DNA of 64,000 nucleotides. Origin: Euphorbia lathyris (lineage: Eukaryota; Streptophyta; Magnoliopsida; Malpighiales; Euphorbiaceae). Numbering within the stretch: the first letter of the stretch is position 1; each line of letters starts with the position of its first letter. Shown piece by piece: positions 43,388-54,689 of this stretch. The DNA lies in NCBI RefSeq assembly GCF_963576675.1, contig NC_088911.1:91727256-91791255 (forward strand), read 5' to 3'. Made by a program: the position numbers and the translations under genes. The notes below the pieces were generated by a model that was not told where the DNA came from, did no database searches, and was given only the letters and a program-made list of their open reading frames with translations.

Positions 43388-46300
43388 TATTGGAGTTTAG
43401 TGTCCTAAAGACAATTGTTTTAGGATATAAATATTAATAAATAAAGGAAAAATTACAAAAATGGGTCAAATGGGAGGCCCATTTACTCAACCTACTACAT
43501 ATCTAGACTGATTTTATGCGACTTTCCCATAATACCCTCAATATTTATGCGCATTTGTCTCCCTCCCGTCTGACTTCGTAGATTCGATATTATGTGAAGC
43601 ATGCGAAGCATGTGAAGCTAATGTTTGGGTTTACTTGATGAATTTAATTAGCATATGCGAAGCCTGGATGTGTTTTGAAGCTAATTCGCGAAGTGGTATA
43701 TAGCAAAAAATGCCAAACAACAACGGATTCTAACATTAAAATCATAACATTATCAAAATTTACAACAAGATTGCCATAATAAACTCCTAACAAATCACTT
43801 CAAAGTGAACCTGACTAATCTGGATGGAAATTTCTCTTTTTACAAGAAGTCCATACCTTTTGGGATGAGAAATGGAAGTCCAGACCTTTTGGGATGGACG
43901 TGTCCCATGGTGCACACCAAGATTGGCACAATCTCTCCTAACCAATCATTTTAAAGTGAATGTGCCAATCTTGAGGGAAATTTCTCCCTATATAGGAAGG
44001 AAAGTCATCTCCCCTGCAGCCCAATACGCCTAGAAAGGGATGTTATGTAATCAACCACCTTCAGGAAAAATTAATCGTGTTAAGCAGGGAAAAAGATGAT
44101 TTTAGCTTCGCGAAATGAGGATCAGCGAAGCATGCGAATGTAAATGTGCAGGGAAAGAGATGATTTTACTTCGCTAATCGATGTTTTCACGAGGTATGCG
44201 AGGTCTGAAACGTGTCGATCTACATCACATATCGATGCTTTCGCGAAGTCTACGAGGGAAATCATAAACTTTTATACTCGCAGACTTCGCGAACTAATCG
44301 ATTCGCGAAGTATATCGTCACATTTCAGGCTCTTTCTCTTCGCAGATCTTCACGAACATCAACTACGTGAAGTGATTTCATGAAAAAACGCAGAAAAAAA
44401 CAGCAGATACTTACATTTTTCACGCCTTTCACCCTTAAAAGTGACAATAATAATACGATAAACTGGGAAAAACGATGGAACTAACGTAAAATAACCATTT
44501 CTTTGATGGTAACAAGAAGAAATAAACCAAGTAACGAGCAGGAACAGGAAGATGAAGAACCATGGCTTCGTTTTCTAGGATTAGGAAGTTTCAGAATCAA
44601 GAGATGAAGAGAGGAAAAAGAGAAATTCATTGTGATTTGGAGAAATTGTGCAGATTCCGTGCAATTTAAAGGAGGATAGGAAGATCAAAAGTCTTGGAAT
44701 CATTAATAGAGGAGCCAACAGCCGTTTTGTGCACCCAAGGAGAAGAGGGGAGAGAACGTTCGCGTAAGGGGAAGTGGGAATGTTAGGGGTATTATGGGAA
44801 AGTCACACAAAATCAGTCTAGATATGTAGTAGGTTGAGTAAATGGGTTAAATATGTAAATGAGCCTCCCATTTGACCTAGTTTTGTAATTTTCCCATGAA
44901 TAAATTGTTTATTTAGTCATTTGTTTAAACAGAAATATAGCATAAATGTAACTATATATAAAAGGCCTTAATCTTTCATAAAGAAAGTAATCCTAAGTTT
45001 ATTTAAGTAGTTATAAAGTGTTCATACAAGCATGAAGTGAGACTATACTTTATAATAGACCAATAAACTTAAAATCAACCCAAGTCAAGTAATATGTTAT
45101 AGGGGTTTGCATATTACTGTTGAGACTTGCATGTAACGGTGTTTTCTGTCGAGACAGAGAGTTGATCTCACAAGCTTTAAATATGGAGATATCTAGACAG
45201 TTACATGGATCCGGTGAAAGAGTTCATTAGGATTGGGACCCGACTTGAGATAGCAGTATGGATTGATTTATCTAAGTGTCAAATGTTCATCTTATTGGTG
45301 TTGGTAGGTATAACTAATCCTCAGACTCAAACATTCATTAGTTAGTGATTCTGGATTATGGAGTGTGATGCTTTGATTCTGTGCGAGCACGATCCATTAC
45401 AGGGGAGGCCCTGGGGTGTGTGAGAACAGGGTTTGGTATCACATAAAGTAATTGCAGAATAGTTAATGTTAGATTGAGCATTCGTCACTCTTGATAAATG
45501 GGAGATATATCTAAATGGTCGCTTGTGGTGAATTGACTGAAATCCTTGTAAGGTGATACAGTTAAGAGTAGAAATAGAAATTTCACTTAACTTATCTTTC
45601 AGAGTAAATTCAACCTGTACAAGTAAAAATAGACTCTTCGGTATGTGTAACCTTGACACATTCCATAGTTATAAAGAATTGACCACATGATATAGTTGAT
45701 GAAGGATCGTATTATACTGCACCTAATGCGGAAAGGTTAACGTCAGTTTTCAACCTGAATTCTTATTTGCACTGGGGGGAATGTCTTAGGTTCTGCCAGT
45801 AACAGCTCGCGAAGACATTCCGTTATATACATGTTAGAATTAATCAGTATGAATTAAATTTCAAAGGCTATATACGACTAGTAGCAATAAGGACCTAATT
45901 GGTCGCACATGGGACTTGGAACCAGAGGACGAAATGGTAATTAATGGGACACAGTAGCATGGGCCAAAATTTAGTATATATTAGGGATAAATTAATTTGA
46001 TTGATAATTATAAATTAGATTATAATTGTAAATTAAATTATAGAATTATCTGATAATATTAATTAGAGGTTTTCATGTGATTATAACTCTAATTATTTAT
46101 CCCTAAAATAAATTAAATAACTAATTAAATTAGTGATATTATCTAAATATAATGAGTTATTATTTAGATAATAATAAGTATTTATTTAATTATCTAATTA
46201 GTAATTCTATTCTGAATTGAATTCTATTTGATTAATTAAATAATACAACTAGGGTTAGGCTTTGACAAGTCTATAAATAGACCCTCTCCCTCTAGAATTT

Positions 46301-46656
46301 CGGCCAACACATATTCAAGAGGCTAAGGAATTGTTCCGAAATCATCCTGACTTAATTACTATCTTTCTTACTCTCTCTTTGATCTCGTATCAATTCCTTT
46401 AGAGACAGTCATTGCGATTGCTATTATTAAGGTTGATTACTAACAGTTCTTCTTTTCTGTGTTAATCATTTGTTCGTGGCTCACGGATTAAATATAAGAG
46501 TTGTGGGCACTTCGTTTGCAACTGTAGATAGTTCGTCAGATAAGGTATTTCACTCTATCCCTCTTTATATGAAACAACAATTAACAGATCTTGGAAAAGG
46601 GAAATAGATAAAAATTTTATTACTCCGCTGTGTCTAGGCTTGTCTATTTTCCTACA
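43388..46656 (+). mobile_element. Copia-like solo LTR (about 1.8 kb without its insertion)
   Basis: It starts tattggagtttagtgtcctaaag (the terminal TG apparently mutated to TA) and ends gtctattttcctaca. The flanks aaaat and gaaat are a plausible 5 bp duplication with one change. A TATA box (tataaatag, 46272-46280) followed by a leader-like CT-rich stretch gives it plus orientation. LINE coding sequence lies on both sides, so it inserted into the LINE. There is no gag or pol, hence a solo LTR. A Mutator-like element sits within it. Confidence 0.7.
43446..44895. mobile_element. Mutator-like element, copy 2 (1.45 kb), with 9 bp duplication
   Basis: The TIRs start GGAAAAATTACAAAAATGGGT on the left and (reverse complement) GGGAAAATTACAAAACTAGGT on the right and continue for about 100 bp. 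The flanks ataaataaa (43437-43445) and atgaataaa (44896-44904) match at eight of nine positions, the 9 bp duplication expected for Mutator elements. The interior matches copy 1: 'gcgaagcctg' words, a tandem/inverted block at about 44100-44340, and a minus-strand ORF (44630-44481) with the same frame as in copy 1. No transposase. Confidence 0.88.
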
Positions 46657-47080
46657 GAAATAACCTTTGCCTTATCATCGGACATAGGACCAATCTCTAA
46701 ATCATGGAAATCTTTTGTAAGTTTTTCAGTTTCTTCCCAGAATGCCCGAATTTTTTTTATTCCACTACTAAAGACAATTACCACACTGTTTTAACTTCTC
46801 ACAGACATTCAAATGCCCTCATAAAACAAAACCCCAAATAGATCGAATCACTTCATGATAACTCGGATCCGAAATCCATATTTTTTTCAAACCGAAACGG
46901 TCTCTGTTTGTGAACATGAACCCCATCAGAATCTAATAAGATAAGTAAATGATCTGAAGCCACTCTAGCTAGAACTGACACCAATGTTTTGGGAAACAAT
47001 AATTCCCAATGCACTTGGAAGACAGCCTGATCAACTCTATCCTACATATGATCATTACCCTTCCTACCATTAGACCAAGT
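46657..47080 (-). pseudogene. LINE endonuclease, C-terminal part
   Basis: The minus strand reads FTWSNGRKGNDHM, then DRVDQAVFQVHWELLFPKTL and VASDHLLILLDSDG. This is the end of the APE-type endonuclease (the SDH motif is catalytic). It joins the N-terminal half at 49375-49835 across the solo LTR. Confidence 0.8.
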
Positions 47081-47085
47081 GAAAG

Positions 47086-49369
47086 TGTAACATCCCCAAA
47101 ACCCTAACATATGAGTCTTCCCACATTCATATATATATTCATGATTGAATACATACATTTTAGATTCATCTCATTGTCAGTAGAAGTTTTGTATGCATAA
47201 TGCGATTATCGTGCGATTAGTAGGCGATTAGTGTGTCGTTAAGATGTAACGATTGGTTAATTGAGTTAGGACTTAAATGAATGAATTAATGAATTCATAT
47301 GTCCTAAATTGATTAACTTACATTTGTGGAGGGCTGGATTGGAGGTTTGTGAGCAAGCACGAGGTGTCACTCAAGTAAGACAAAGTATGCCTCTTTGTTT
47401 TAACAATGATTGATACAACTCATTTCTCCTCATTTCCAGCCACAATTTCGACCAAAACTTCAGCAAACCTTCCTTTGATATACCCTAACATCCTCCAAAC
47501 AAAACTCTTCCAATTTCTTCCATTTTCAAGCCAAACAAGTCAAGTTAGGAAGCATACTAGGTGATAGACACAAGTTGAAGGTTAGTATGCTGTTTTAGCT
47601 TATTTTCTATGAGTTGGAGATTCTGAAAAAACCTAGGTATGATCATAGGATTTGTTGTGGATGAGTTGTGATGGAGTTTGTTGAGTTTTGGTGTTTTTTA
47701 AAGTGGTTATAGGCTGTCCAAATGAAAGATATGTATCAAGTGCCCTAAACAGAAATCTAGGGTACTGCTTTCAGTCATTTTGGAGCATGTTTTTCATTGA
47801 TATTCTTCGAATTTGAAGATATATAAAGAATAACATATGTTTCTATATGTGTTATGAAACCCTCTGTAAATTATGGGACTTTAATTCCATATATAGATGA
47901 AGAAAACCTAGATGGAACATGACTGCCTCGAAATTGAATGTCATGTGAGGCAGCCATGTTGATGTAGCATTTTGAGGACCTTAGATTCATAATTTGAGAA
48001 AGGTTATCTATACAAAAGTGTTCCTAACTACTTGAAGTATATGTCTGTAAAAGGTTTTGGCAATCCATTGTGTTTAGTGTGAGATAGGTTGAGTGCATTA
48101 TGGTAGATGCAAATCTGGATAGTCTGTTTCTTGGCTGGAAACAGGACAGAATCATTTTGCATGCCATATATTGTGTAGAAGTGATATTAAAGTGAATGTT
48201 GGATATGTTATACCCATATATGTCTAGTTTCAGTAGGTTCAAGAATCAGGGCATTTGGATTAATATAGAGAAAGTTATGGCAGAATGTGTGCAAGTAGGT
48301 CATGTGATGATCTAAGACAAAAGGATTAGATTGCATGAACTTTGTGGAGTTAGTGTCTTGTAAATCATATAGCATTCATTAGTTTATATTTTTATTAAGT
48401 TTATGTTAAGGCTAATTGTATAAATGTTATGTGACATTAGGAGAGCAAGGTGCAATTGAACGCACACCCGATCGTGTTGAATAGATCGAACCAAGTGCGA
48501 CGGTAAGCATATTGCTTATATATGTGTATGAATGTATTGTGCCTTGTGACTTGTTGAGTGTGAGATGTGGTTGAATCTGATGTGAATGATGTGGATAATG
48601 TTTGAGTGTTTATGATACGTCATGATTGATAAGAAAGTGTTATGATTGAGTATGTTGCAGTGTTATGCGTAAATACGGCATGTTAAGCCTTGTGCACATA
48701 CTGGAACTGAATAATGGTTGGATTATAAATGAATATGAGCTTGCTTAGATGGATATGTGAAATGGTCCAAGTTGAGAGTGCTATCCGAATATTGTGAGCC
48801 GGAAGCACATGTGTTGAGATATATGAGTACGTGAGTGAGTGTAACTCCTCCGTAGCACAGATGATTGTATTCCGAATTTAGTGAGCCGGAATACAGATTG
48901 GGCCCAAGGACCATTTTATATATATTGTCTAAGTATAGCAAGGCCTTTCTAAAATCAGTATTACTATTCTAAATGAATAAATTCTAACTTGGTACTGATG
49001 ACCTATTTTGGTTTGTGCTCTTTACATTACTTGTATATACATATATGTGTAATATGTTTATTGAGTAGGCAGCTCACCCCTTGCCAACAGATTTTACAGG
49101 TTAGGTGGAGTTCTTCTTGCTTAAGGTTGCACCAGCAGTGTCAGTCCATTCTCATCTAGGCATTTTGGAGTCTTGTGAATGTACTTTTGTTTTGTAAATC
49201 CTCTGTGTAGGATAATGACTTAAACGTGTATTGTAAATTATAAATGCTTTCTCTTATGTATAATATGTAAAATTTATATGAGATTGAAGTTTATATGATT
49301 GAGAATTGAAAACATGTCTATGACTGATATTGTGTGAGATTTCATGTGATCCAAATGAGGGGGGTTACA
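47086..49369. mobile_element. Gypsy-like solo LTR, 2284 bp, with 5 bp duplication
   Basis: It begins TGTAACATCCCCAAAACCC and ends GAGGGGGGTTACA, a TG...CA LTR with a short terminal inverted repeat (TGTAAC/GTTACA). Both flanks are gaaag (47081-47085 and 49370-49374). LINE endonuclease coding sequence is interrupted exactly here. There is no internal region, so it is a solo LTR left by recombination between LTRs. The TGTAACATCCC start is common in gypsy chromoviruses such as Tekay/Del. Confidence 0.88.
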
Positions 49370-49374
49370 GAAAG

Positions 49375-49835
49375 TGCCCCCTAAAGAACGCAAATAAAAA
49401 AGATCGCACTAATCCATACAGTTTCTAAAGGCTTCCATTGAATGATAATTATTTGATGCCCCAACTTTCCTCTATCTGGCATACATAATTTCATTAAAAT
49501 CATCAATATAAACCCATGGCAAATTTTCCCGACAGAGAATATCTCTCAATATATCCCAAGTATGACCCTTATTTGGACCCAACCATAAACCCTAGTACCT
49601 CTCCACCAGAAATTACACTCCTCTCTCTAAATTAAATTAAACCACTTGCCCTTCCTATTGAATCCATTTTGAAACATTGATAACATACAAACTTCCACTT
49701 CAACTCATCAATATTCCCAAACAACCTAGTTTCGCTTAAGAAAATCACATCAGTATAATGACTCCAAAACTGAGTCAAAGCAAGGACAGTCCAGGGATTG
49801 CCCAAGTCCCGAACATTCCAACTTAAGATTTTCAT
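49375..49835 (-). pseudogene. LINE endonuclease, N-terminal part
   Basis: It begins MKILSWNVRDLGNPWTVLAL, the usual start of plant LINE ORF2 (relatives have NCRGLGN; here Cys-Arg-Gly has become Val-Arg-Asp). It continues DVIFLSETRLFGNI, where the Glu is the catalytic metal ligand, and after a stop reaches LPWVYIDDFNEIM (usually GDFNE). The coding is degraded. Confidence 0.85.
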
Positions 49836-49849
49836 AATGGTCGGTGGGA

Positions 49850-51542
49850 CTGAACATCATCCACCACCGATAAAACATCTGCTTCTGAGCAAAATTGAAC
49901 ACATACCTTTTTACTAGTCCCAACATGATCACAAACCATATCCTGTAATGTATCAGCATTTAAACCTTTTCGCTTACCACAAGCAATTACACTAATAATA
50001 TTATTATTAGCTATTTATGGAACATTTAAAATCACAAAATTATGTGCCTTTGATTTCGAACGACCCTTGATCGAACCACTAGAAACCTGTGGATGAATCT
50101 AAACCATAACGCCATATAAATCTGCCACCCCTGGAACTTCCACAGTACTTAATTGGAGATTCTACAAGCATGAATATGTCCAAGGAATTGTAACTTTATG
50201 AGTTGTAGCAGAAGCCATATCAGACTCCTTTATTTTCATAATCTAACCCTATACCACACTTGTATCTATAGCCTCCCCAACAACTATCATAGACAGCCTC
50301 TTCGAAGATACCCCAGGTCACGTCACTCTTGGATATTGAATATATGTTTGACATTTATCCATAGCACTAACTTTCCCACCACCATCAGATAGGTGAAACC
50401 CTAGACACACAACACCAGGAACTTCATTACCCATTAATGTCGATTTACCAACACCCAAAATCTTCTCTTTCCTTACCTGATACTGTACTTTTTGAAGACA
50501 CAACATTTAATTCCACTGACGCAACTTTCTCCTTTTGTCTAACCAAAGAAACACTAAAATCCTCAACCAAAAAAATTCAACTTTTTGCAAGGTTTTTTAC
50601 TATCCAGTGGATGGTGAGAAACAATATTACAACACGAATCGACCTTTACTTTTTTAATACGGAACAGTGAGGCCCTCAAATTTTGGCCAAAAGGCCACTC
50701 AACATCATCAACATCCTCCGGAGCATTCAGACATTCATCAAACACATGCCCAGACACCCACACCAATAGCAAAAATTAGGTAATTTCTCGTATTTAAAAG
50801 AAATCCAGTTAATTGTACCTTTACCATTCCTGGTTTTTACGCCATGGATATCAAAGGTTTGGACACATTTAGCTGCACTCATGCTCTAGCATAACGACAC
50901 CATACACTAAGGCCTTGTTTGATAACCCACTTAATTACTTAAATTAAAATATTGAGCACTTATTTAATTTAAGTGCGTTTGATAACGACTGTTCCTTTAC
51001 CACTTAAATTAGTTAATTAAGTGAAAAATCACTTATTTTGATAAGTCAAAATATTTAACTTAACATTTTAAGCTAAACATTATCAACTAATTTTTTTGTA
51101 AAAGGTTCACCATTCAATACATTCAGCACTTATAATATTCAGCACTTAAAATTCAGTACTTATGTTTTCAGCACTTAATTTTCAGTTTTATCAAACAACA
51201 CCTCATTCACCATCCAATTGTTGAACCACCCCCACGCAAGATGCTATAGAATTAATCGAAACAACATCTCAACTAATCACGCTTTGAAGAAAATTCACAC
51301 ACATACAGATTATCTCCAACATCCTTTAATTGGAAATTCTTCACTCTTCACGCCACTATAAATGCAAATGCCATCCCCTTCAAATTAAGTGGTTTATGTG
51401 ATAGAATTTTTCCAACAAGACACAATCCAGAAGGCGGCACCACCTCCACTTCAGATGCTTTTTCCAAATCTAGAAAAACATACTCTTTATCAAGCAATTC
51501 GACCTTTTCGAGCAACCCTTCTAAACTTGAACCCACCATCAA
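49850..51542 (-). pseudogene. LINE ORF1 (DUF4283 and zinc knuckle)
   Basis: The start at 51542 gives an RNA-binding protein of the DUF4283 type: LLDKEYVFLDLEKASEVEVV and PPSGLCLVGKILSHKPLNL. A hAT MITE interrupts it at 50909-51203. Further on, ISFKYEKLPNFCYWCG and, one frame over, GHVFDECLNAPED give the CCHC knuckle region (about 50790-50720). The rest, to about 49850, is frameshifted. ORF1 proteins coat LINE RNA. Confidence 0.8.
50909..51203. mobile_element. hAT-type MITE inside LINE ORF1
   Basis: The ends AAGGCCTTGTTTGATAA and (reverse complement) AGGTGTTGTTTGATAA form the TIR. The flanks catacact (50901-50908) and cattcacc (51204-51211) match at six of eight positions. The inside is AT-rich with 'cagcactta' repeats. 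Non-coding, 295 bp. Confidence 0.72.
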
Positions 51543-51840
51543 GAAAAAACACAGAACAATAAAGAAGAATAGAAGAAAACATACACAATGAACATAATGA
51601 TCAAAATGAACCGACGACTACAAAAGTAATAACCATAATAGACAAACAACCTTCTACCATAACTCCGACAAGCAGGCAGTTAGAGAAAGGGACATAGAAG
51701 ACCATTAAGGACAGTTAAAGTTGTAGAGCAAAAAAGTTTTAATTTTGGAAAACAGATTATTACCCTATTTTGCCCCCTTTTAGTTTTGCATTTGTCCGCC
51801 TTATTATATATTAGTTAAGCCTAAGCCTAAATAACTTTTA

Positions 51841-52182
51841 GGGATAAGGTACCAAAATAGATCTATAGTTTTGGGGAAAGTATCAATTTAGTCTCTACAT
51901 ACAAAATAGCACCAATATAAACTTAATATTTAAAAAAGAGTATTAATTTAGGCATTAATAACAGAACATGACACGTCATTCATATTATTCCGTTAAATTC
52001 TGTCAATTGTATGCGGATAGAGAAATCAGAACTTAATGGAATAATGTGAATGATGTGTCACATTTCATTATCGAAACCTAAATTAATACTATTTTTTAAA
52101 CGTTAAGACTATATTAATGATATTTTTGTAAGTAAAGCCCATATTATTACTTTTCCAAAAATCTTAATAAAATACCTTATCC
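51841..52182. mobile_element. TIR MITE, 342 bp, probably Mutator-type
   Basis: The ends GGGATAAGGTACCAAAATAG and (reverse complement) GGATAAGGTATTTTATTAAG lead long imperfect TIRs of about 110 bp each ('gagtattaatttagg' versus 'tagtattaatttagg' at the inner edge). The flanks taactttta and taactcttt match at seven of nine positions, fitting a 9 bp duplication. Confidence 0.7.
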
Positions 52183-52191
52183 TAACTCTTT

Positions 52192-53479
52192 TAACTTTAG
52201 TGATCTACTAGTATCATTTATCATTGGACTCCATCCATCGCTTGGCACTTGGAGTCCTATTGCTTTCAGATTTTGGATTAATTAGTTCCAACAAAAATTT
52301 ATTAGTTTTCCTTTCTTTCTTTCTTTCTTTTAGAATTTGATTTCTGTTCTTTCTTGTTTACAGTGACAAATGAAGTTGTTGTTTTTTTTTTTGTTTTAGA
52401 AAATGATTCTAATTTCATTATATGAAAATAGAAGAGCAAGTACAACAAGCAAAATGTAAAAACCTTATACGATTACACGCTAAAACAAAAACAACATCTA
52501 CAAAGTGATAAAAATGACTACAAAGAGCAAAAAGAAACCATAAAAGGTATAACAAATACAAAACAACAATATATTTCTCGTAAATCCAAATCTGTAGAGA
52601 GACATCTGCAATCCAAACTTCATTCTTTAGACCATTTCGAACATTCAGATCTGAGTCCATTTTTTTGTTACAACCAAGTAGATTTATTAATCTACGGATA
52701 AGATAAATCATTTCTGTTCTTGCTAAATTCGAAAAAAATATAAACGATAGAATAATAGAGAGTAAATACAATTAGACGAATAAAGAGTTCCGATGAAATA
52801 TATGAACACACAAATGAAAATGAAGTTGTTGATCAATATTAAAGCCGTCATTTTCCATTGATATTCAGCTAATTATATGCTTCATGACATTAACTTTACT
52901 TATTTACTCAATTTATTCTTGTGGGCACCTAAAACATACATATTTATTAAATAAAATTTAACATGTTGTGTGTTTGTTTGAGTTTATCTTTGTTTTTTTA
53001 ATTAAAAAATGGATTAGATATTTAATTATAATAATATTTAAATAGTGGATTACATAATTGGCCCTTAATTTAGAATGATGGATGATAATGATAAAGTAGA
53101 AAAGAAGTGGTAGAAAAGGGCAGTAGAATGGTATTCCAATCCAATCCATAAAGTAAAGTAAGGGTGGGGTTGGAACAGCTAATGAATCAAAAACTGAAAT
53201 AAAAATGAAAGAGGTCCCATCTCAGGGATACCACAAGCCAATGTATGGGCAGGATTTGATTTTAAGGATGTGGTTGTGGTTGTAGTTGTTGATGCTTCTT
53301 CCACCAACACCAATCACTCTCTCTTTGGACAACCCTTTCTTTTCTATTTCTTTTTTTTTTATTTATTTTAATAATGAAAAAAAATCCCATTGTTTTTTCG
53401 ATTTTTTATTGAAGTTTTGGTTGATTGAAGGTTTGACAAAGTTAGGAAGAGTAAAATTTATTAGGTGTGATTAAATTAA
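52192..53479. other. AT-rich intergenic DNA
   Basis: Short 'tttc' tandem repeats at 52310-52330 and T-runs. No recognised gene. The minus-strand frame at 52418-52771 has no family motif. Confidence 0.4.
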
Positions 53480-54665
53480 AAAAAAAACAAAATTAATATA
53501 CAAAAGAGTATGAACACGAATGTGTATACTCGTTATCATCCAACAGGCAAGTAAGAACAATATAAACGTACAACGAGTAGAAATTTTCAGAGAGTATTTT
53601 ATTTTTTTAAATATGTCAAAATTTACAGCTTCATCATGTATAAATAGAATTCGAATCAATATGTCTGTTCACAAATAAACATGACTGTTCATGAACTGAC
53701 ACGGCTATTCACGAATGAACGCAACTGTTCGTAAACGAAGACTACTATTCATTAAGGGAGGTACCTATTGAAATTTGAACTATTTTCGTTTATATATATA
53801 TTTTTCCAACAACCTCCCACATGAATGAAATTAAGTGAAAAAAATTCGATATGGTGATAACTTTTTACTATCTGCATAGAATAGGTAGGTAACAACACTT
53901 GAACTTTCCATTGTGAAAGTTTATTTACATTACTGGTTATCTAGTAGATGCGATGTCCTTGAACTATTCTGTCGTTTGTGTAAACGATGATATACTCCAC
54001 ATAGATATCAATATAACATGGTATTGGTTCTCATGGTTATGTTCATTATGGTCATGGACATCTCCTGGCTCTGTAAGAGTTTTCGAGAACTAAGCCAAAT
54101 TAGTCTCCTTTGAAGCGACCCACTTCACTCTCACATATGTGATTTATTTGCTCAGAATACTGATGCACAATGTATCATTAAAAGTACAACTTAACATTTT
54201 TTTCAATTTTTATATCACTATTTACATCATAGGAATGAGCTTGGGTTTAACCCATATAGTGACCATACAAGGTTTATGCAATTAGGTTGTCCCTTTGAAC
54301 CTAAATCTTGGGATCTCTAGTCAACAAGATAGAATTTTTCTTCACACAACGCCTTAAATTCTAATGGGCTTTAGTCCTATTCCTTTTGATGCCTTTTCAA
54401 TTTGATCTCTATTTAACCCTTTGGTTAGAGGATCCACATTATTATCCATTGATCTAAAAAATCGATAGAAATAACACTTGTTGAGATCAGTTGTCTAACA
54501 AAGTTATGTTGACGATGCATGTGTCGATATTTACCGTTATATATCCCGTTCTATGCTCTTTTAATCATTGCTTGATTATCACAATGTACCGGTTGGCCAT
54601 ATAAGAATATCCTCCAAGAAGTTTCATAGCCACTCAACTTCTTCTTCGGTTTTATCCACTACATG
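53480..54665 (-). mobile_element. 3' end of a copia element (RNase H, polypurine tract, 3' LTR)
   Basis: On the minus strand the RNase H end is followed by about 500 bp of untranslated DNA, a polypurine tract (gtgggagg, at 53812-53819) and an LTR start TGTTGGAAAAATATATATAT at 53811. The LTR runs down to about 53480, where its end is unclear. The upstream part of the element is missing; the Tat-like gypsy sequence takes over at about 54670. Confidence 0.7.
54345..54660 (-). pseudogene. Copia RNase H C-terminal fragment
   Basis: The minus strand reads EEEVEWL, NFLEDI, then NGKYRHMHRQHNFVRQLIST and VISIDF, VDPLTKGLNRDQIEKASKGI. This is the tail of copia RNase H (the RH-RHN-VRQLI and DPLTKGL motifs). 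Stop codons interrupt it. Only about 100 codons remain. Confidence 0.85.
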
Positions 54666-54689
54666 TAGGTGTAGTGGTCGTGCTGACCG

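Larger units (their letters stand above)
40440..51760 (-). mobile_element. Old LINE interrupted by later insertions
   Basis: On the minus strand the order is ORF1 (from 51542), endonuclease (from 49835), reverse transcriptase (43316-42242) and a C-terminal region (to 40494), the layout of plant L1-type LINEs. Three later insertions split it: a gypsy-like solo LTR (47086-49369), a copia-like solo LTR (43388-46656, itself carrying a Mutator-like element) and a hAT MITE (50909-51203). Without these it would be about 5.5 kb, a normal LINE length. End positions are approximate because no poly(A) or target duplication was found. Confidence 0.8.

Noticed and set aside
52418..52771. 117-codon minus-strand gene
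   Set aside because: Hydrophobic and low-complexity, no start context or family motif, AT-rich composition.
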